Source: Fidelibacterota bacterium (GTDB taxonomy: Bacteria > Pseudomonadota > Alphaproteobacteria > Rhodospirillales > Rhodospirillaceae). From it: a stretch of DNA of 49,825 bases. The translations under genes and the position numbers were made by a program. Below, one piece after another: positions 17,994 to 25,041 of this stretch. Within the stretch, counting starts at the first letter, position 1. Each line of letters opens with the position of its first letter. The notes beneath the pieces are model-generated. The model was given only the letters and a program-made list of their open reading frames with translations. It was not told where the DNA came from and did not search any database. Location: the NCBI GenBank assembly GCA_947476065.1, contig CANJPG010000018.1, positions 1-49,825 on the forward strand, written 5' to 3'.

Positions 17994-19130
17994 ATGTCGT
18001 CTTTGCTCGTCGAGGGATGGAGAGGACTGAGCCAGTCCTACGCCATGGTCAATCAGTACCAGCTCCTGGAACTGATGGGCTACGATTTCGATCTCTTCCA
18101 TCGTGATGTGCCTTTTTACAAACCCGAATGGACGGCGCACAGTTCTGGCGTTTTTAGCGAGCAGCGCGACCGCCAGCTGCGCTCCATCCGCAGTGTTGGC
18201 GACGGCGAAATTGAGGCCGACATTACCTACAGAATTAGTTATCCCTACCGCCTGGAGGCGCCTGCCACCGGCAAGCTGTTTGTCTTCGGCACCTCGGAAC
18301 GCCAGAACCTCGACGGCTATTTTCATGAAAACTGTCTCGACGAAGGGCTTCGCAACCCGCACCTTAAAATCGTGACGCCGTCGCATTGGTCCAAAGTCGG
18401 ATTTCTGAAAGCCGGGTTTTCCGACGCCCAGGTGCTGGTCATACCCCATGGTGTCGATGGCGAGATCTACAAGCCCACCACGGCCGAGCGACGCAAACAG
18501 GTTCGCAGCAGGCTTGGCCTCGGCGATGACACCTTTGCCATCCTATCGGTCGGGTCGATGACCTCGAACAAAGGCATCGATCTTCTGATCGCCGCCTATG
18601 CCATCCTTAAAACACGCCACCCTCACGTGCGCCTGATATTGAAAGACTCGCGCCATCTGTATGGTCTCGACGGCGCAGGTGTCTTCAACACGCTGGCGGA
18701 ATCACGGCCCGACCTTATGACCGAGGCGCTGCGCGCATCTATCATCTTTATCTCCGATGACTTGACGTTGAGCGACCTCAGCGACCTGTATGGCGCCGTC
18801 GATTGTTATGCCGCACCCTATCGCGCCGAAGGGTTCAATTTGCCTCCGCTCGAGGCTGCCGCCTGCGGCACGCCGATCGTCATCACCAAAGGCGGATCGA
18901 CGGACGACTACTATCACCAGTCCTTCGCGCTGCAGGTCGAGGGATATAAGTTGACCGCGGGCGCAGGCAACGTCATCGAGCCCGATATCGAAAGCTTGCT
19001 CGAAAAGCTGACGTTATTGGTCGAGAACAAAGCTACGGCGCTTGATAAAGATGCGGCCATCGCCTTCATCAATGATAAGTTTTCCTGGCGCGAAGTCGTG
19101 AGGCAATTGACGCAAGCGTTTCAAGCCTAA
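17994..19130 (+). CDS. Glycosyltransferase family 4 protein
   Basis: 378 residues from ATG 17994. The N-terminus (V-E-G-W-R-G-L-S-Q-S-Y-A-M-V-N-Q) is typical of GT-B glycosyltransferases that build cell-surface glycans. The C-terminal donor-binding domain has G-S-M-T-S-N-K-G-I-D-L-L (about 188-199) and the acidic-pair motif E-G-F-N-L-P-P-L-E-A-A-A-C-G-T-P (from about 279). It should transfer an NDP-sugar in the cytoplasm, acceptor unknown. No clear Shine-Dalgarno precedes the chosen ATG, so the start is uncertain. The methyltransferase gene begins 19 bp after the stop and is probably co-transcribed. This gene is 11 kb from the main polysaccharide locus. Confidence 0.85.
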   Translation: MSSLLVEGWRGLSQSYAMVNQYQLLELMGYDFDLFHRDVPFYKPEWTAHSSGVFSEQRDRQLRSIRSVGDGEIEADITYRISYPYRLEAPATGKLFVFGTSERQNLDGYFHENCLDEGLRNPHLKIVTPSHWSKVGFLKAGFSDAQVLVIPHGVDGEIYKPTTAERRKQVRSRLGLGDDTFAILSVGSMTSNKGIDLLIAAYAILKTRHPHVRLILKDSRHLYGLDGAGVFNTLAESRPDLMTEALRASIIFISDDLTLSDLSDLYGAVDCYAAPYRAEGFNLPPLEAAACGTPIVITKGGSTDDYYHQSFALQVEGYKLTAGAGNVIEPDIESLLEKLTLLVENKATALDKDAAIAFINDKFSWREVVRQLTQAFQA

Positions 19131-19149
19131 GCCAGCAGGAGATGTGTCC

Positions 19150-19995
19150 ATGCTGCCTCGGACTATTTTGATCTTAATGCTGTTTGCCGTTGCAGGGCCG
19201 GCAATAGCGGCAACGTCTGCCGCTCCAATCCAGCCCGGCGAAACCGAGGCCTGGGTGAAGGTCGATGTGCCGTTTGTGCCGACACCGCCGCCGGTCATCG
19301 ACGCCATGCTGAAAGTCGCAGCGGTCGGTCCCGGCGATGTGCTTTACGATCTAGGCTCGGGCGACGGCCGCACCCCTATCGTGGCCGCGCGTGACTTCGG
19401 CGTTAAAAAGGCCATCGGCATCGAACTCAATCCCAACCGCATCAAAGACGCCAACGTCGCGGCGCAGACTACAGGGGTAACCGACCGCGTCACCTTCATT
19501 GAAGGCGACATCTTCAAAGTCGATTTCAGCGATGCCACGGTCGTTACAATGTATCTCTTCGACCAAGTGAACCTACGCCTGCGGCCGCGCATCCTCAACG
19601 AACTCAAGGCAGGCACACGCATTGTCTCGCACCAGTTCCACATGTTCGATTGGCCGCCGGACGACAAGGTGATGGTGCAGGGCAAGGTGCCGGTTTATTT
19701 CTGGGTGGTTCCGGCCAAGGTCGCCGGCACATGGAAGGGCACTGTAGGCCTTGAAAGCCTATCCCTCGATCTTACCCAGAAATTTCAGATGGTCAGCGGC
19801 GCGGTAAGGCTTGGCGCCATGAAGGCCACCATCAGCACGGCCAAGCTCACCGGGGCCGCACTTACATTTGATGCGACAGTAAAGCACGATGGGGCCGATG
19901 AACCGCTGCACTTCGATGGGCAGCTGACGGCCGACGCCCTGACCGGCGCGCTGGTGATTGGCGGCGCGGCCAAGACCATTACTCTCCAGCGGTAG
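19150..19995 (+). CDS. SAM-dependent methyltransferase with signal peptide and C-terminal beta domain
   Basis: 281 residues from ATG 19150, which is 8 nt after AGGAG (19137-19141); GTG 19144 is too close to it. Residues 1-20 are a clear signal peptide ending A-I-A. The core has P-T-P-P-P-V-I-D-A-M-L (45-55), motif I D-L-G-S-G-D-G-R (67-74), I-G-I-E-L-N-P (about 92-98) and a post-motif region resembling ATPSCKMT/FAM173-type protein-lysine methyltransferases. After about residue 190, a strand-rich domain of about 90 residues has no family I recognise. SAM is cytoplasmic, so a secreted methyltransferase is puzzling; the hydrophobic start might instead anchor the enzyme with the catalytic domain inside. 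Likely in an operon with the GT4 upstream. Confidence 0.8.
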   Translation: MLPRTILILMLFAVAGPAIAATSAAPIQPGETEAWVKVDVPFVPTPPPVIDAMLKVAAVGPGDVLYDLGSGDGRTPIVAARDFGVKKAIGIELNPNRIKDANVAAQTTGVTDRVTFIEGDIFKVDFSDATVVTMYLFDQVNLRLRPRILNELKAGTRIVSHQFHMFDWPPDDKVMVQGKVPVYFWVVPAKVAGTWKGTVGLESLSLDLTQKFQMVSGAVRLGAMKATISTAKLTGAALTFDATVKHDGADEPLHFDGQLTADALTGALVIGGAAKTITLQR

Positions 19996-20011
19996 CCGAA
20001 TAACTTAGGCA

Positions 20012-20040
20012 TTGACCTTACTATAGATGGCCTGATAGTT
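20012..20040 (+). promoter_or_regulatory. Possible promoter of the arsR-SRPBCC operon
   Basis: TTGACC at 20012-20017 and GATAGT at 20034-20039, 16 bp apart, are plausible -35 and -10 elements. Transcription would then start at or next to ATG 20047, giving a leaderless mRNA, which agrees with the lack of a good Shine-Dalgarno there. Read by eye only. Confidence 0.35.
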
Positions 20041-20055
20041 AGGCTTATGCCTAAC
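20038..20055. promoter_or_regulatory. Inverted repeat over the arsR start codon, probable autoregulatory operator
   Basis: GTTAGGC-TTAT-GCCTAAC: 7-bp perfect arms around a 4-bp centre, spanning ATG 20047 and the predicted transcription start. A related half-site, CTTAGGCAT, lies at about 20004-20012. ArsR-family proteins bind such dyads at their own promoters and repress transcription. The position is seen; the role is inferred. Confidence 0.5.
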
Positions 20056-20388
20056 AAATCAGCCGCCCTCGACGACGTCTTCAACGCCCTCGGCGATCCC
20101 ACCCGCCGCGCGGTGCTGGCGCGATTGTGCCAGGGCCCAACCTCGGTCAGCGACCTCGCAGCCCCTTTCCGCATGGCCCTGCCCTCCTTTGTGCAGCACC
20201 TCGGCGTGCTCGAGAAAAGCGGGCTGATTTATTCGACCAAAAAGGGGCGCGTGCGCACCTGTTACGTCAAAGCGCAGCAACTCAGCGTCGCCGAAAGCTG
20301 GATCGCCACCCAGCGCAGCCTCTGGGAGCAGCGCCTCAACCAGTTCGACGCCTACGTCAAAACGCTTAAACCCGGAGAGACCACATGA
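20047..20388 (+). CDS. ArsR-family transcriptional regulator
   Basis: 113 residues, standard for the family. A-L-G-D-P-T-R-R-A-V-L-A-R-L (14-27) opens the winged helix-turn-helix, the recognition helix lies at about 43-58 (M-A-L-P-S-F-V-Q-H-L-G-V-L), and the wing contains K-K-G-R-V-R-T-C. No CxC or other metal-site cysteines are present, so it belongs to the non-metal branch that is usually paired with a SRPBCC/AHSA1 gene. The next gene is exactly that, overlapping by ATGA at 20385-20388. It probably represses its own operon through the dyad over its start; the inducer is unknown. Confidence 0.9.
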   Translation: MPNKSAALDDVFNALGDPTRRAVLARLCQGPTSVSDLAAPFRMALPSFVQHLGVLEKSGLIYSTKKGRVRTCYVKAQQLSVAESWIATQRSLWEQRLNQFDAYVKTLKPGETT

Positions 20389-20887
20389 CAAAGTCCTCCG
20401 ACCTGCCCGATCCGCGCTTCGATCTGGTGCTGGAACGCACCATCGAGGCCGCCCCGGCTTTGGTCTGGGAGGCCTGGACCAGCCGCGACCATCTGATGAA
20501 GTGGTTCGTGCCGCTGCCCTGGACCATGGCCGACGTCGAGGTCGATGTGCGCCCGGGCGGGGCTTCAAGTTCGTCATGCGCTCGCCCGAGGGCGAGGAGA
20601 ATACCCACCTCTGCTGTTATCTGGAGGTCGTGACGGGCCGTAAGCTCGTCTGGACGAATACCATGGCACCGGGGTACCGGCCGGTCGACGCCGGCTTTAT
20701 CCCCTTCACCGCCGTAATTACGTTCGAACCCGCCGGAGGCGGCACAAAATATACCGCGCGGGCCATTCACAAAGACGAGAGCGGCCGCAAGACCCACGCC
20801 GACATGGGCTTCCACGAGGGCTGGGGTACATGCTTGGACCAGTTGGTGGAGCTTCTCAAAACCGGCGCGGTCAAAAAGAAGTCATAA
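20385..20887 (+). pseudogene. SRPBCC (AHSA1-like) domain protein, single-base frameshift
   Basis: The first part (M-T-K-S-S onward) runs in frame to V-R-P-G-G. The continuation F-K-F-V-M-R-S-P-E-G-E-E, with the family's E-V-V-T-G-R-K-L-V-W-T and G-W-G-T-C-L-D-Q-L segments, is in the +2 frame and ends at 20887. The break is at the run GGGG (20559-20562); adding one G restores an uninterrupted protein of 167 residues with the expected G-G-G-F-K-F. Such proteins have a hydrophobic ligand cavity (START/Bet v 1-like fold) and are co-transcribed with ArsR partners. Because the rest of the gene is well conserved, a sequencing or assembly error is at least as likely as a true pseudogene. Confidence 0.75.
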
Positions 20888-20981
20888 AGGCAGGGTAGAT
20901 AATCGGGCGGTATTCCCGGGGGCTTCACGAAGCAGGCCCGGGCACGCTACACTCGCAACTTCAGTTTGGGAGGAGCCCGCT

Positions 20982-21581
20982 ATGAAATATGCCGTCCGCT
21001 CGATTATCTCCGGTTTAGCCTTGAGCCTGGCCCTTGCCGCCCCCGTGCTGGCCGGGCCGCAGGAAGACGCCGAAGCCGCCTATGCCGCCGATCAAAAAGG
21101 CGACTTCGCCACGGCGATGAAGCTTTATCAAACCGCTGCCGCCGGCGGTAGCGCCTACGGCATGTACAGCGTGGGCCTGATGTACTTCGACGGCAAAGGG
21201 GTCGACCGCAGCTACGTCAACGCCATGAAGTGGTACAAACAGGGCGCCGAAAAGGGCTATCCCCAGGCGCAGCACGCCATGGGCTCGATGTACGAACAGG
21301 GCCAGGGCGTTAAGCGCGACATCGCCGAAGCAGCCAAGTGGTACACGATGTCGGCGAACCAAGGATATGTCATGTCCCAGAACGCTCTCGGCGTGATCTA
21401 CACGACGGGCGACGCCGCCCTGCCGCCGAATCCGGTGCAGGCTTACTACTGGTTCACACTCGCCTCGAAAGAAGATGCGTCGGCCGCCACGCGTGCCTCG
21501 CGCATGAAGGCCCGCATGAAGCCTGAAGATTTGGCCGCCGCCGAAAAGCTGGTCAAAGACTTCAAGCCGGCCAAGAAATAA
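20982..21581 (+). CDS. Sel1-repeat (TPR-like) secreted protein
   Basis: 199 residues with a good Shine-Dalgarno (GGGAGGAG). Residues 1-24 are a signal peptide ending V-L-A. An N-terminal TPR-like helix pair (about 26-56) is followed by about three Sel1 repeats (57-92, 93-128, 129-165), seen as A-x-x-x-L/V-G-x-x-Y/M and G-x-G-V blocks with A-x-x-W-Y. The tail is Lys/Ala-rich. Such periplasmic repeat proteins act as protein-interaction scaffolds, often in envelope stress or signalling; no partner can be named here. The gene ends at a strong terminator. Confidence 0.88.
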   Translation: MKYAVRSIISGLALSLALAAPVLAGPQEDAEAAYAADQKGDFATAMKLYQTAAAGGSAYGMYSVGLMYFDGKGVDRSYVNAMKWYKQGAEKGYPQAQHAMGSMYEQGQGVKRDIAEAAKWYTMSANQGYVMSQNALGVIYTTGDAALPPNPVQAYYWFTLASKEDASAATRASRMKARMKPEDLAAAEKLVKDFKPAKK

Positions 21582-21610
21582 CGCGTCTTAAATAGGCGTT
21601 TTGTATACCG

Positions 21611-21640
21611 CCGCCGGTGGCCCAGCCACCGGCGGTTTTT
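21611..21640 (+). terminator. Rho-independent terminator after the Sel1 gene
   Basis: CCGCCGGTGGC (21611-21621), loop CCA, then GCCACCGGCGG (21625-21635) and five T: a perfect 11-bp GC stem with a T run. It sits 30 bp after the Sel1 stop. The convergent minus-strand gene ends 4 bp beyond, so the stem may also slow transcription from the other side. Confidence 0.9.
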
Positions 21641-21643
21641 ATT

Positions 21644-22246
21644 TCAGCGGTTGCGCGCGCGAGCGGCGGCACGAAGTTTGCCCGGATCAATATCGCGGCA
21701 GGCAAAGCGCATCACATATTGCGCGATTCCGTCCACGAAGACGGTGGGCTCGGCTTCGCGCACGGTATCGACATCACCCTCGATCTCGCTCCATTTGGGC
21801 TGAAGCTTGAAGATCTCGTTGACGTAATCGCCGACAACATAATTCGGGATGCGGCTTTGATAGGTCGTAAGCTTCAGAGACTTGCCATTGAACTCGAATG
21901 AAAAGGGTTCTTCGACCGCATCGCCACCGGCGTTGAAAAAAACCGCATCAGCCCGCGGCGCAGTGGCCTTTCCCAATAGCGGATTGAGCAAATAACTCGG
22001 CTCGGCTTTGCCCACAGCGAACTGGAGCGCACTGTCGACATGGGCACGGTCGTTGGACGGCGCTTGCAGCACCATATACAGGTAGCGCGCGCCGTCCGGC
22101 CGCTTGAACGCGCTGTCGCGGTCAGATTCAAAGGCAAGGTGGCATTCAAGCCCACGCACATCGACATCATCCGCAGCCACGACAGCCGACGGTAAGCCGG
22201 CGGCGACAATAAAAGCGGCGAACATTTTATTCACAAAGATGCGCAT
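21644..22246 (-). CDS. Hypothetical secreted protein
   Basis: 200 residues. A signal peptide (about 1-24, V-V-A-A) precedes a domain of about 175 residues with two cysteines (C35 in G-L-E-C-H and one near the end in R-F-A-C-R-D) that could form a disulphide in the periplasm. GGGGAG lies just upstream of the ATG. I do not recognise the family. It stands alone between the Sel1 gene (convergent) and the GST gene (divergent). Confidence 0.6.
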   Translation of the reverse strand: MRIFVNKMFAAFIVAAGLPSAVVAADDVDVRGLECHLAFESDRDSAFKRPDGARYLYMVLQAPSNDRAHVDSALQFAVGKAEPSYLLNPLLGKATAPRADAVFFNAGGDAVEEPFSFEFNGKSLKLTTYQSRIPNYVVGDYVNEIFKLQPKWSEIEGDVDTVREAEPTVFVDGIAQYVMRFACRDIDPGKLRAAARARNR

Positions 22247-22417
22247 ACTATTCTCCCCAGGGGCGCGTGGCCCCCGCCAACTAAAGATATAAACCGCGCC
22301 CGTACGATCACCATCTAAACCTTATTTTATACGCGACCCTAACAAGGCGTGCCTAGCGTTGCCTGAGGTGGCCCTGATGGCTACACTCCCCAGGCACATA
22401 AGCACTGAGGGGGCTGC

Positions 22418-23026
22418 ATGCTGAAGCTTTATTTCCATCCGCGCTCCTCCTATTCGCGGCGTGTGCGCATCGCCCTCATCGAGAAGAACATCCCTCACGA
22501 GGAAGTGATCCTCGACATGGCCAAGAACGGCCACAAGGCGCCCGATTACTTGGCACTCAATCCCTATGGACGGGTTCCAACGATCACCGAGGATGGTCTC
22601 GTTCTTTATGAATCCACGGCCATCCTCAATTATCTCGAAGCAACACGCCCCGCGCCGCCGCTGGTGCCAGCCGACGTTAAGCAGCGGGCCCTGGTCGATA
22701 TGCATATGAAGCTGTGCGACATCCAGTTGGGGCGCTACACCGGAGTCATCGTGTTCCCGCGCCGTTTCCTCGCCAAGGAGAAGTGGGACATCCCGGCAAT
22801 GGACGCGGCGACGGTAGAGATCAAAAAGCATCTCGTCCTGCTGGAGGCGCAGTTGACCGGCAAGCAATATCTGGTCGCTGAACAGTTCACCCTGGCAGAC
22901 CTCTGCTACATGACTCTGCTCCACTTCCTGCCGGTGATGGAAATTACGCCGCCGCCGACGGTCGCCGCCTGGGTGGAACGCCTCCTCGCGCGCCCCAGCG
23001 CAGCGGCCACACAACCAGATGCTTAG
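22418..23026 (+). CDS. Glutathione S-transferase
   Basis: 202 residues, two-domain cytosolic GST. The thioredoxin-like N-domain has S-S-Y-S-R-R-V-R at 10-17 (with the usual catalytic Ser/Tyr region), cis-proline V-P at 53-54 and the glutathione-binding E-S-T-A-I at 65-69. The helical C-domain has the F-T-L-A-D-L N-capping box at about 159-164. It should conjugate or reduce using glutathione in the cytoplasm; substrate unknown. The crotonase gene starts 9 bp after its stop and is probably co-transcribed. Confidence 0.92.
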   Translation: MLKLYFHPRSSYSRRVRIALIEKNIPHEEVILDMAKNGHKAPDYLALNPYGRVPTITEDGLVLYESTAILNYLEATRPAPPLVPADVKQRALVDMHMKLCDIQLGRYTGVIVFPRRFLAKEKWDIPAMDAATVEIKKHLVLLEAQLTGKQYLVAEQFTLADLCYMTLLHFLPVMEITPPPTVAAWVERLLARPSAAATQPDA

Positions 23027-23035
23027 GAGTTTATC

Positions 23036-23812
23036 GTGAGTGAAGGCAGCACCCGCTACGAGGTGAAGGACGGCGTCGCTTCCGTGCTGTTCGACCGGCC
23101 CGGCGCACGCAACGCCATGACCTGGGCGATGTACGAAGGCCTGGCCCAGGTCTGTGAAGCCATCACCACCGATGCCGAGGTGCGTGTCGCCGTGTTCCGC
23201 GGCGTGGGCGGAGAGGCCTTCATTGCCGGTACTGATATTCAGCAATTCACCGCCTTCAAAGATGCCGAGGACGGCATCGCCTATGAACGGCGTATTGATG
23301 CGGTGGTCGAGAAACACGAAGGCTTGGCAAAACCCACCATCGCCGTTGTCGAAGGTTGGGCCACGGGTGCGGGCATCGTCATCGCGGCGTCCTGTGATTT
23401 CCGCATCTGCACGCCGACCGCGCGCTTTGGGGCCCCGATCGCGCGCACGCTGGGGAACTGTCTGTCGGTCGGCAATGTCGCGCGGCTGATGGTTCACTTC
23501 GGCCCGGCGCGCACCAAACGCATTCTATTACTGGCCGACACCATCGGTGCCGAGGAAGCGCTGGCCTGCGGCTTCGTCGAAGCCGTCGTTCCCGTGGAAG
23601 AGATCGACGCAAAAGTCGCCGACCTCTGCGGCAAACTGAAAGGTCATGCGCCACTGACCATGCGCGCCGCCAAGGAAGCTGTGCGGCGTCTGACGCTTTC
23701 AGGCGTGCCGGTGGCGGACGATCTTATCCGCTCGTGCTACGGCAGTGCCGATTTCAAAGAAGGCGTGAGTTCATTCCTGGCCAAACGCAAGCCGGCCTGG
23801 CGCGGAAGGTGA
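23036..23812 (+). CDS. Crotonase-family protein lacking both canonical catalytic glutamates
   Basis: 258 residues, GTG start with TAGGAG upstream. The crotonase core is clear: R-P-G-A-R-N-A-M (21-28), the first oxyanion segment F-I-A-G-T-D-I-Q-Q-F (62-71) and the second G-W-A-T-G-A-G at 107-113. By alignment from memory to rat enoyl-CoA hydratase, Glu144 corresponds to Val115 here and Glu164 to Ile135 (G-A-P-I-A-R). Without these it is unlikely to hydrate enoyl-CoA by the standard mechanism; isomerase, hydrolase, decarboxylase or lyase activity on a CoA ester remains possible. Probably co-transcribed with the GST upstream. Confidence 0.88.
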   Translation: MSEGSTRYEVKDGVASVLFDRPGARNAMTWAMYEGLAQVCEAITTDAEVRVAVFRGVGGEAFIAGTDIQQFTAFKDAEDGIAYERRIDAVVEKHEGLAKPTIAVVEGWATGAGIVIAASCDFRICTPTARFGAPIARTLGNCLSVGNVARLMVHFGPARTKRILLLADTIGAEEALACGFVEAVVPVEEIDAKVADLCGKLKGHAPLTMRAAKEAVRRLTLSGVPVADDLIRSCYGSADFKEGVSSFLAKRKPAWRGR

Positions 23813-23816
23813 TGGT

Positions 23817-24071
23817 TTAGGGAACGCCCGCCAAAGGGAGGGCCAGCGCTTCGTCCTGCTCGACCATGTCGAGCCAAGCTTCGAGATTTTCGCGCGAGGC
23901 CTGCGAATGCACCAAGGGCGCCGACTGCCGCTGCAAGGCGTTCAGCCAACTCATCAGATCCAGGGGGCCCGCTTTGAAGGGCGCATCACGACGCTGACGG
24001 GTGATGTCGTCGACGATCAGGGTCAACGAAACTTCCGGCGAATACGTGACGTGTTCGAATTGAGCGCCCAT
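23817..24071 (-). CDS. Small hypothetical protein
   Basis: 84 residues from ATG 24071, chosen because GGAG lies about 9 nt upstream; an earlier ATG at 24095 has none. The sequence is mixed and soluble, with W-L-N-A-L and A-W-L-D-M-V-E-Q-D-E helices, and is composed like a real protein rather than an antisense shadow. No family recognised. It converges on the crotonase (stop codons 5 bp apart) and is divergent from imuA. Confidence 0.5.
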   Translation of the reverse strand: MGAQFEHVTYSPEVSLTLIVDDITRQRRDAPFKAGPLDLMSWLNALQRQSAPLVHSQASRENLEAWLDMVEQDEALALPLAGVP

Positions 24072-24201
24072 GGGTGCCTGCTCCAGCGTCCGCATCAGTG
24101 CGGTGACGCGCGTTAACTATCGGCCCCAAAAGGTTAATTTTTTATCTAAATAGCGGCTTCCTCAGGGGCTTAGGGGGTAGGCTTGACTCTCCCTTAAATG
24201 A

Positions 24202-24216
24202 GAACAAATATAGAAC
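24202..24216 (+). promoter_or_regulatory. LexA (SOS) box upstream of imuA, with promoter
   Basis: GAAC-N7-GAAC is the alphaproteobacterial LexA operator (GTTC-N7-GTTC on the other strand). It lies 27 bp before the imuA ATG. A plausible -35, TTGACT, is at 24183-24188, and the -10 (AAATAT, 24206-24211) falls inside the box, so bound LexA would cover the promoter. The operator match is direct; LexA repression of this cassette in alphaproteobacteria is established. Confidence 0.9.
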
Positions 24217-24243
24217 AAATCCATCACAGCGGACTGTCCAGCC

Positions 24244-25041
24244 ATGTCCATGGCCCAGCATATCAGCGGGAAAACCGCGGCTTTAGCGTCGCTGCGACAG
24301 CGAATCCGCCAGTTGGAACGCCTGGGCGGCGCCAGGCCGGAGGCGGTCTCTCCGGCTTTAAAATTGCTGGAGCCCCTCGACAGCCTTTGGCCCGAGGGCG
24401 GCCTGCCCCTGGGATGTCTGCACGAGGCCAGAAGCGACGACAGCCCGGCAGGGGCTGCAGCCCTTACCGCCTTTGCCGCCGCCATTGGCGGGCGGCTGGG
24501 CATGGTCCTGTGGTGCGCCCGGCGGGGGGATGTTCATGGCGCACGCATCTATGCGCCCGGCCTTGCCCGCGTGGGCCTCATGCCTGCACGCCTCCTGGCC
24601 GTCACTGCGTCCTCGGACGCCGCCCTGCTGGGCGTCATGGAAGAGGGCCTGCGCCATAGCCTGCTCGCCTGTGTCGTCGGTGAAGTGGACAAGCTCGATC
24701 TGACCGCCAGCCGACGCCTGCATTTGGCGGCGGAGAAATCGGGCGTCACGGCTTTGGTTCTGCGCACCTCGTCCCGCCGCGCCGAGACCGAACCCATAGC
24801 CGCCGCCGGGCGCTGGCGGATCACGCCGTTTCCTTCCGCCCACCATGCAATTGCCGAAGCGGGTGCGCCCCGCTGGTCGCTTGAATTGCTCCAGTCGCGC
24901 AACGGTGCGACCGGAGCGTGGATTGTCGAGGCTCCCGATGCGCAGGGTCATCTCCGTCTTTCTTCCGCACTGGACCATGGACTTGCGGCAGCGCCGGCTG
25001 CGTCAGGACAATGGCCTGAGCAGCACCGCGCGGCCGGATAA
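24244..25041 (+). CDS. imuA: ImuA, SOS mutagenesis accessory protein
   Basis: 265 residues. A RecA/SulA-related fold: L-E-P-L-D-S-L-W-P-E-G-G-L-P-L-G near residues 42-57, then H-E-A-R. The Walker-like loop is degenerate, as usual for ImuA. It works with ImuB and DnaE2 in DNA-damage-induced translesion synthesis and is thought to link the complex to RecA or DNA. It is the first gene of a LexA-controlled operon. Its last 104 nt are shared, in another frame, with the start of imuB. Confidence 0.92.
   Translation: MSMAQHISGKTAALASLRQRIRQLERLGGARPEAVSPALKLLEPLDSLWPEGGLPLGCLHEARSDDSPAGAAALTAFAAAIGGRLGMVLWCARRGDVHGARIYAPGLARVGLMPARLLAVTASSDAALLGVMEEGLRHSLLACVVGEVDKLDLTASRRLHLAAEKSGVTALVLRTSSRRAETEPIAAAGRWRITPFPSAHHAIAEAGAPRWSLELLQSRNGATGAWIVEAPDAQGHLRLSSALDHGLAAAPAASGQWPEQHRAAG

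Noticed and set aside
22322-23497. Long minus-strand frame (391 residues) opposite the GST and crotonase genes
   Set aside because: It is antisense to two clear enzymes with conserved motifs, and its own sequence is His/Arg/Gly-rich with no recognisable family.
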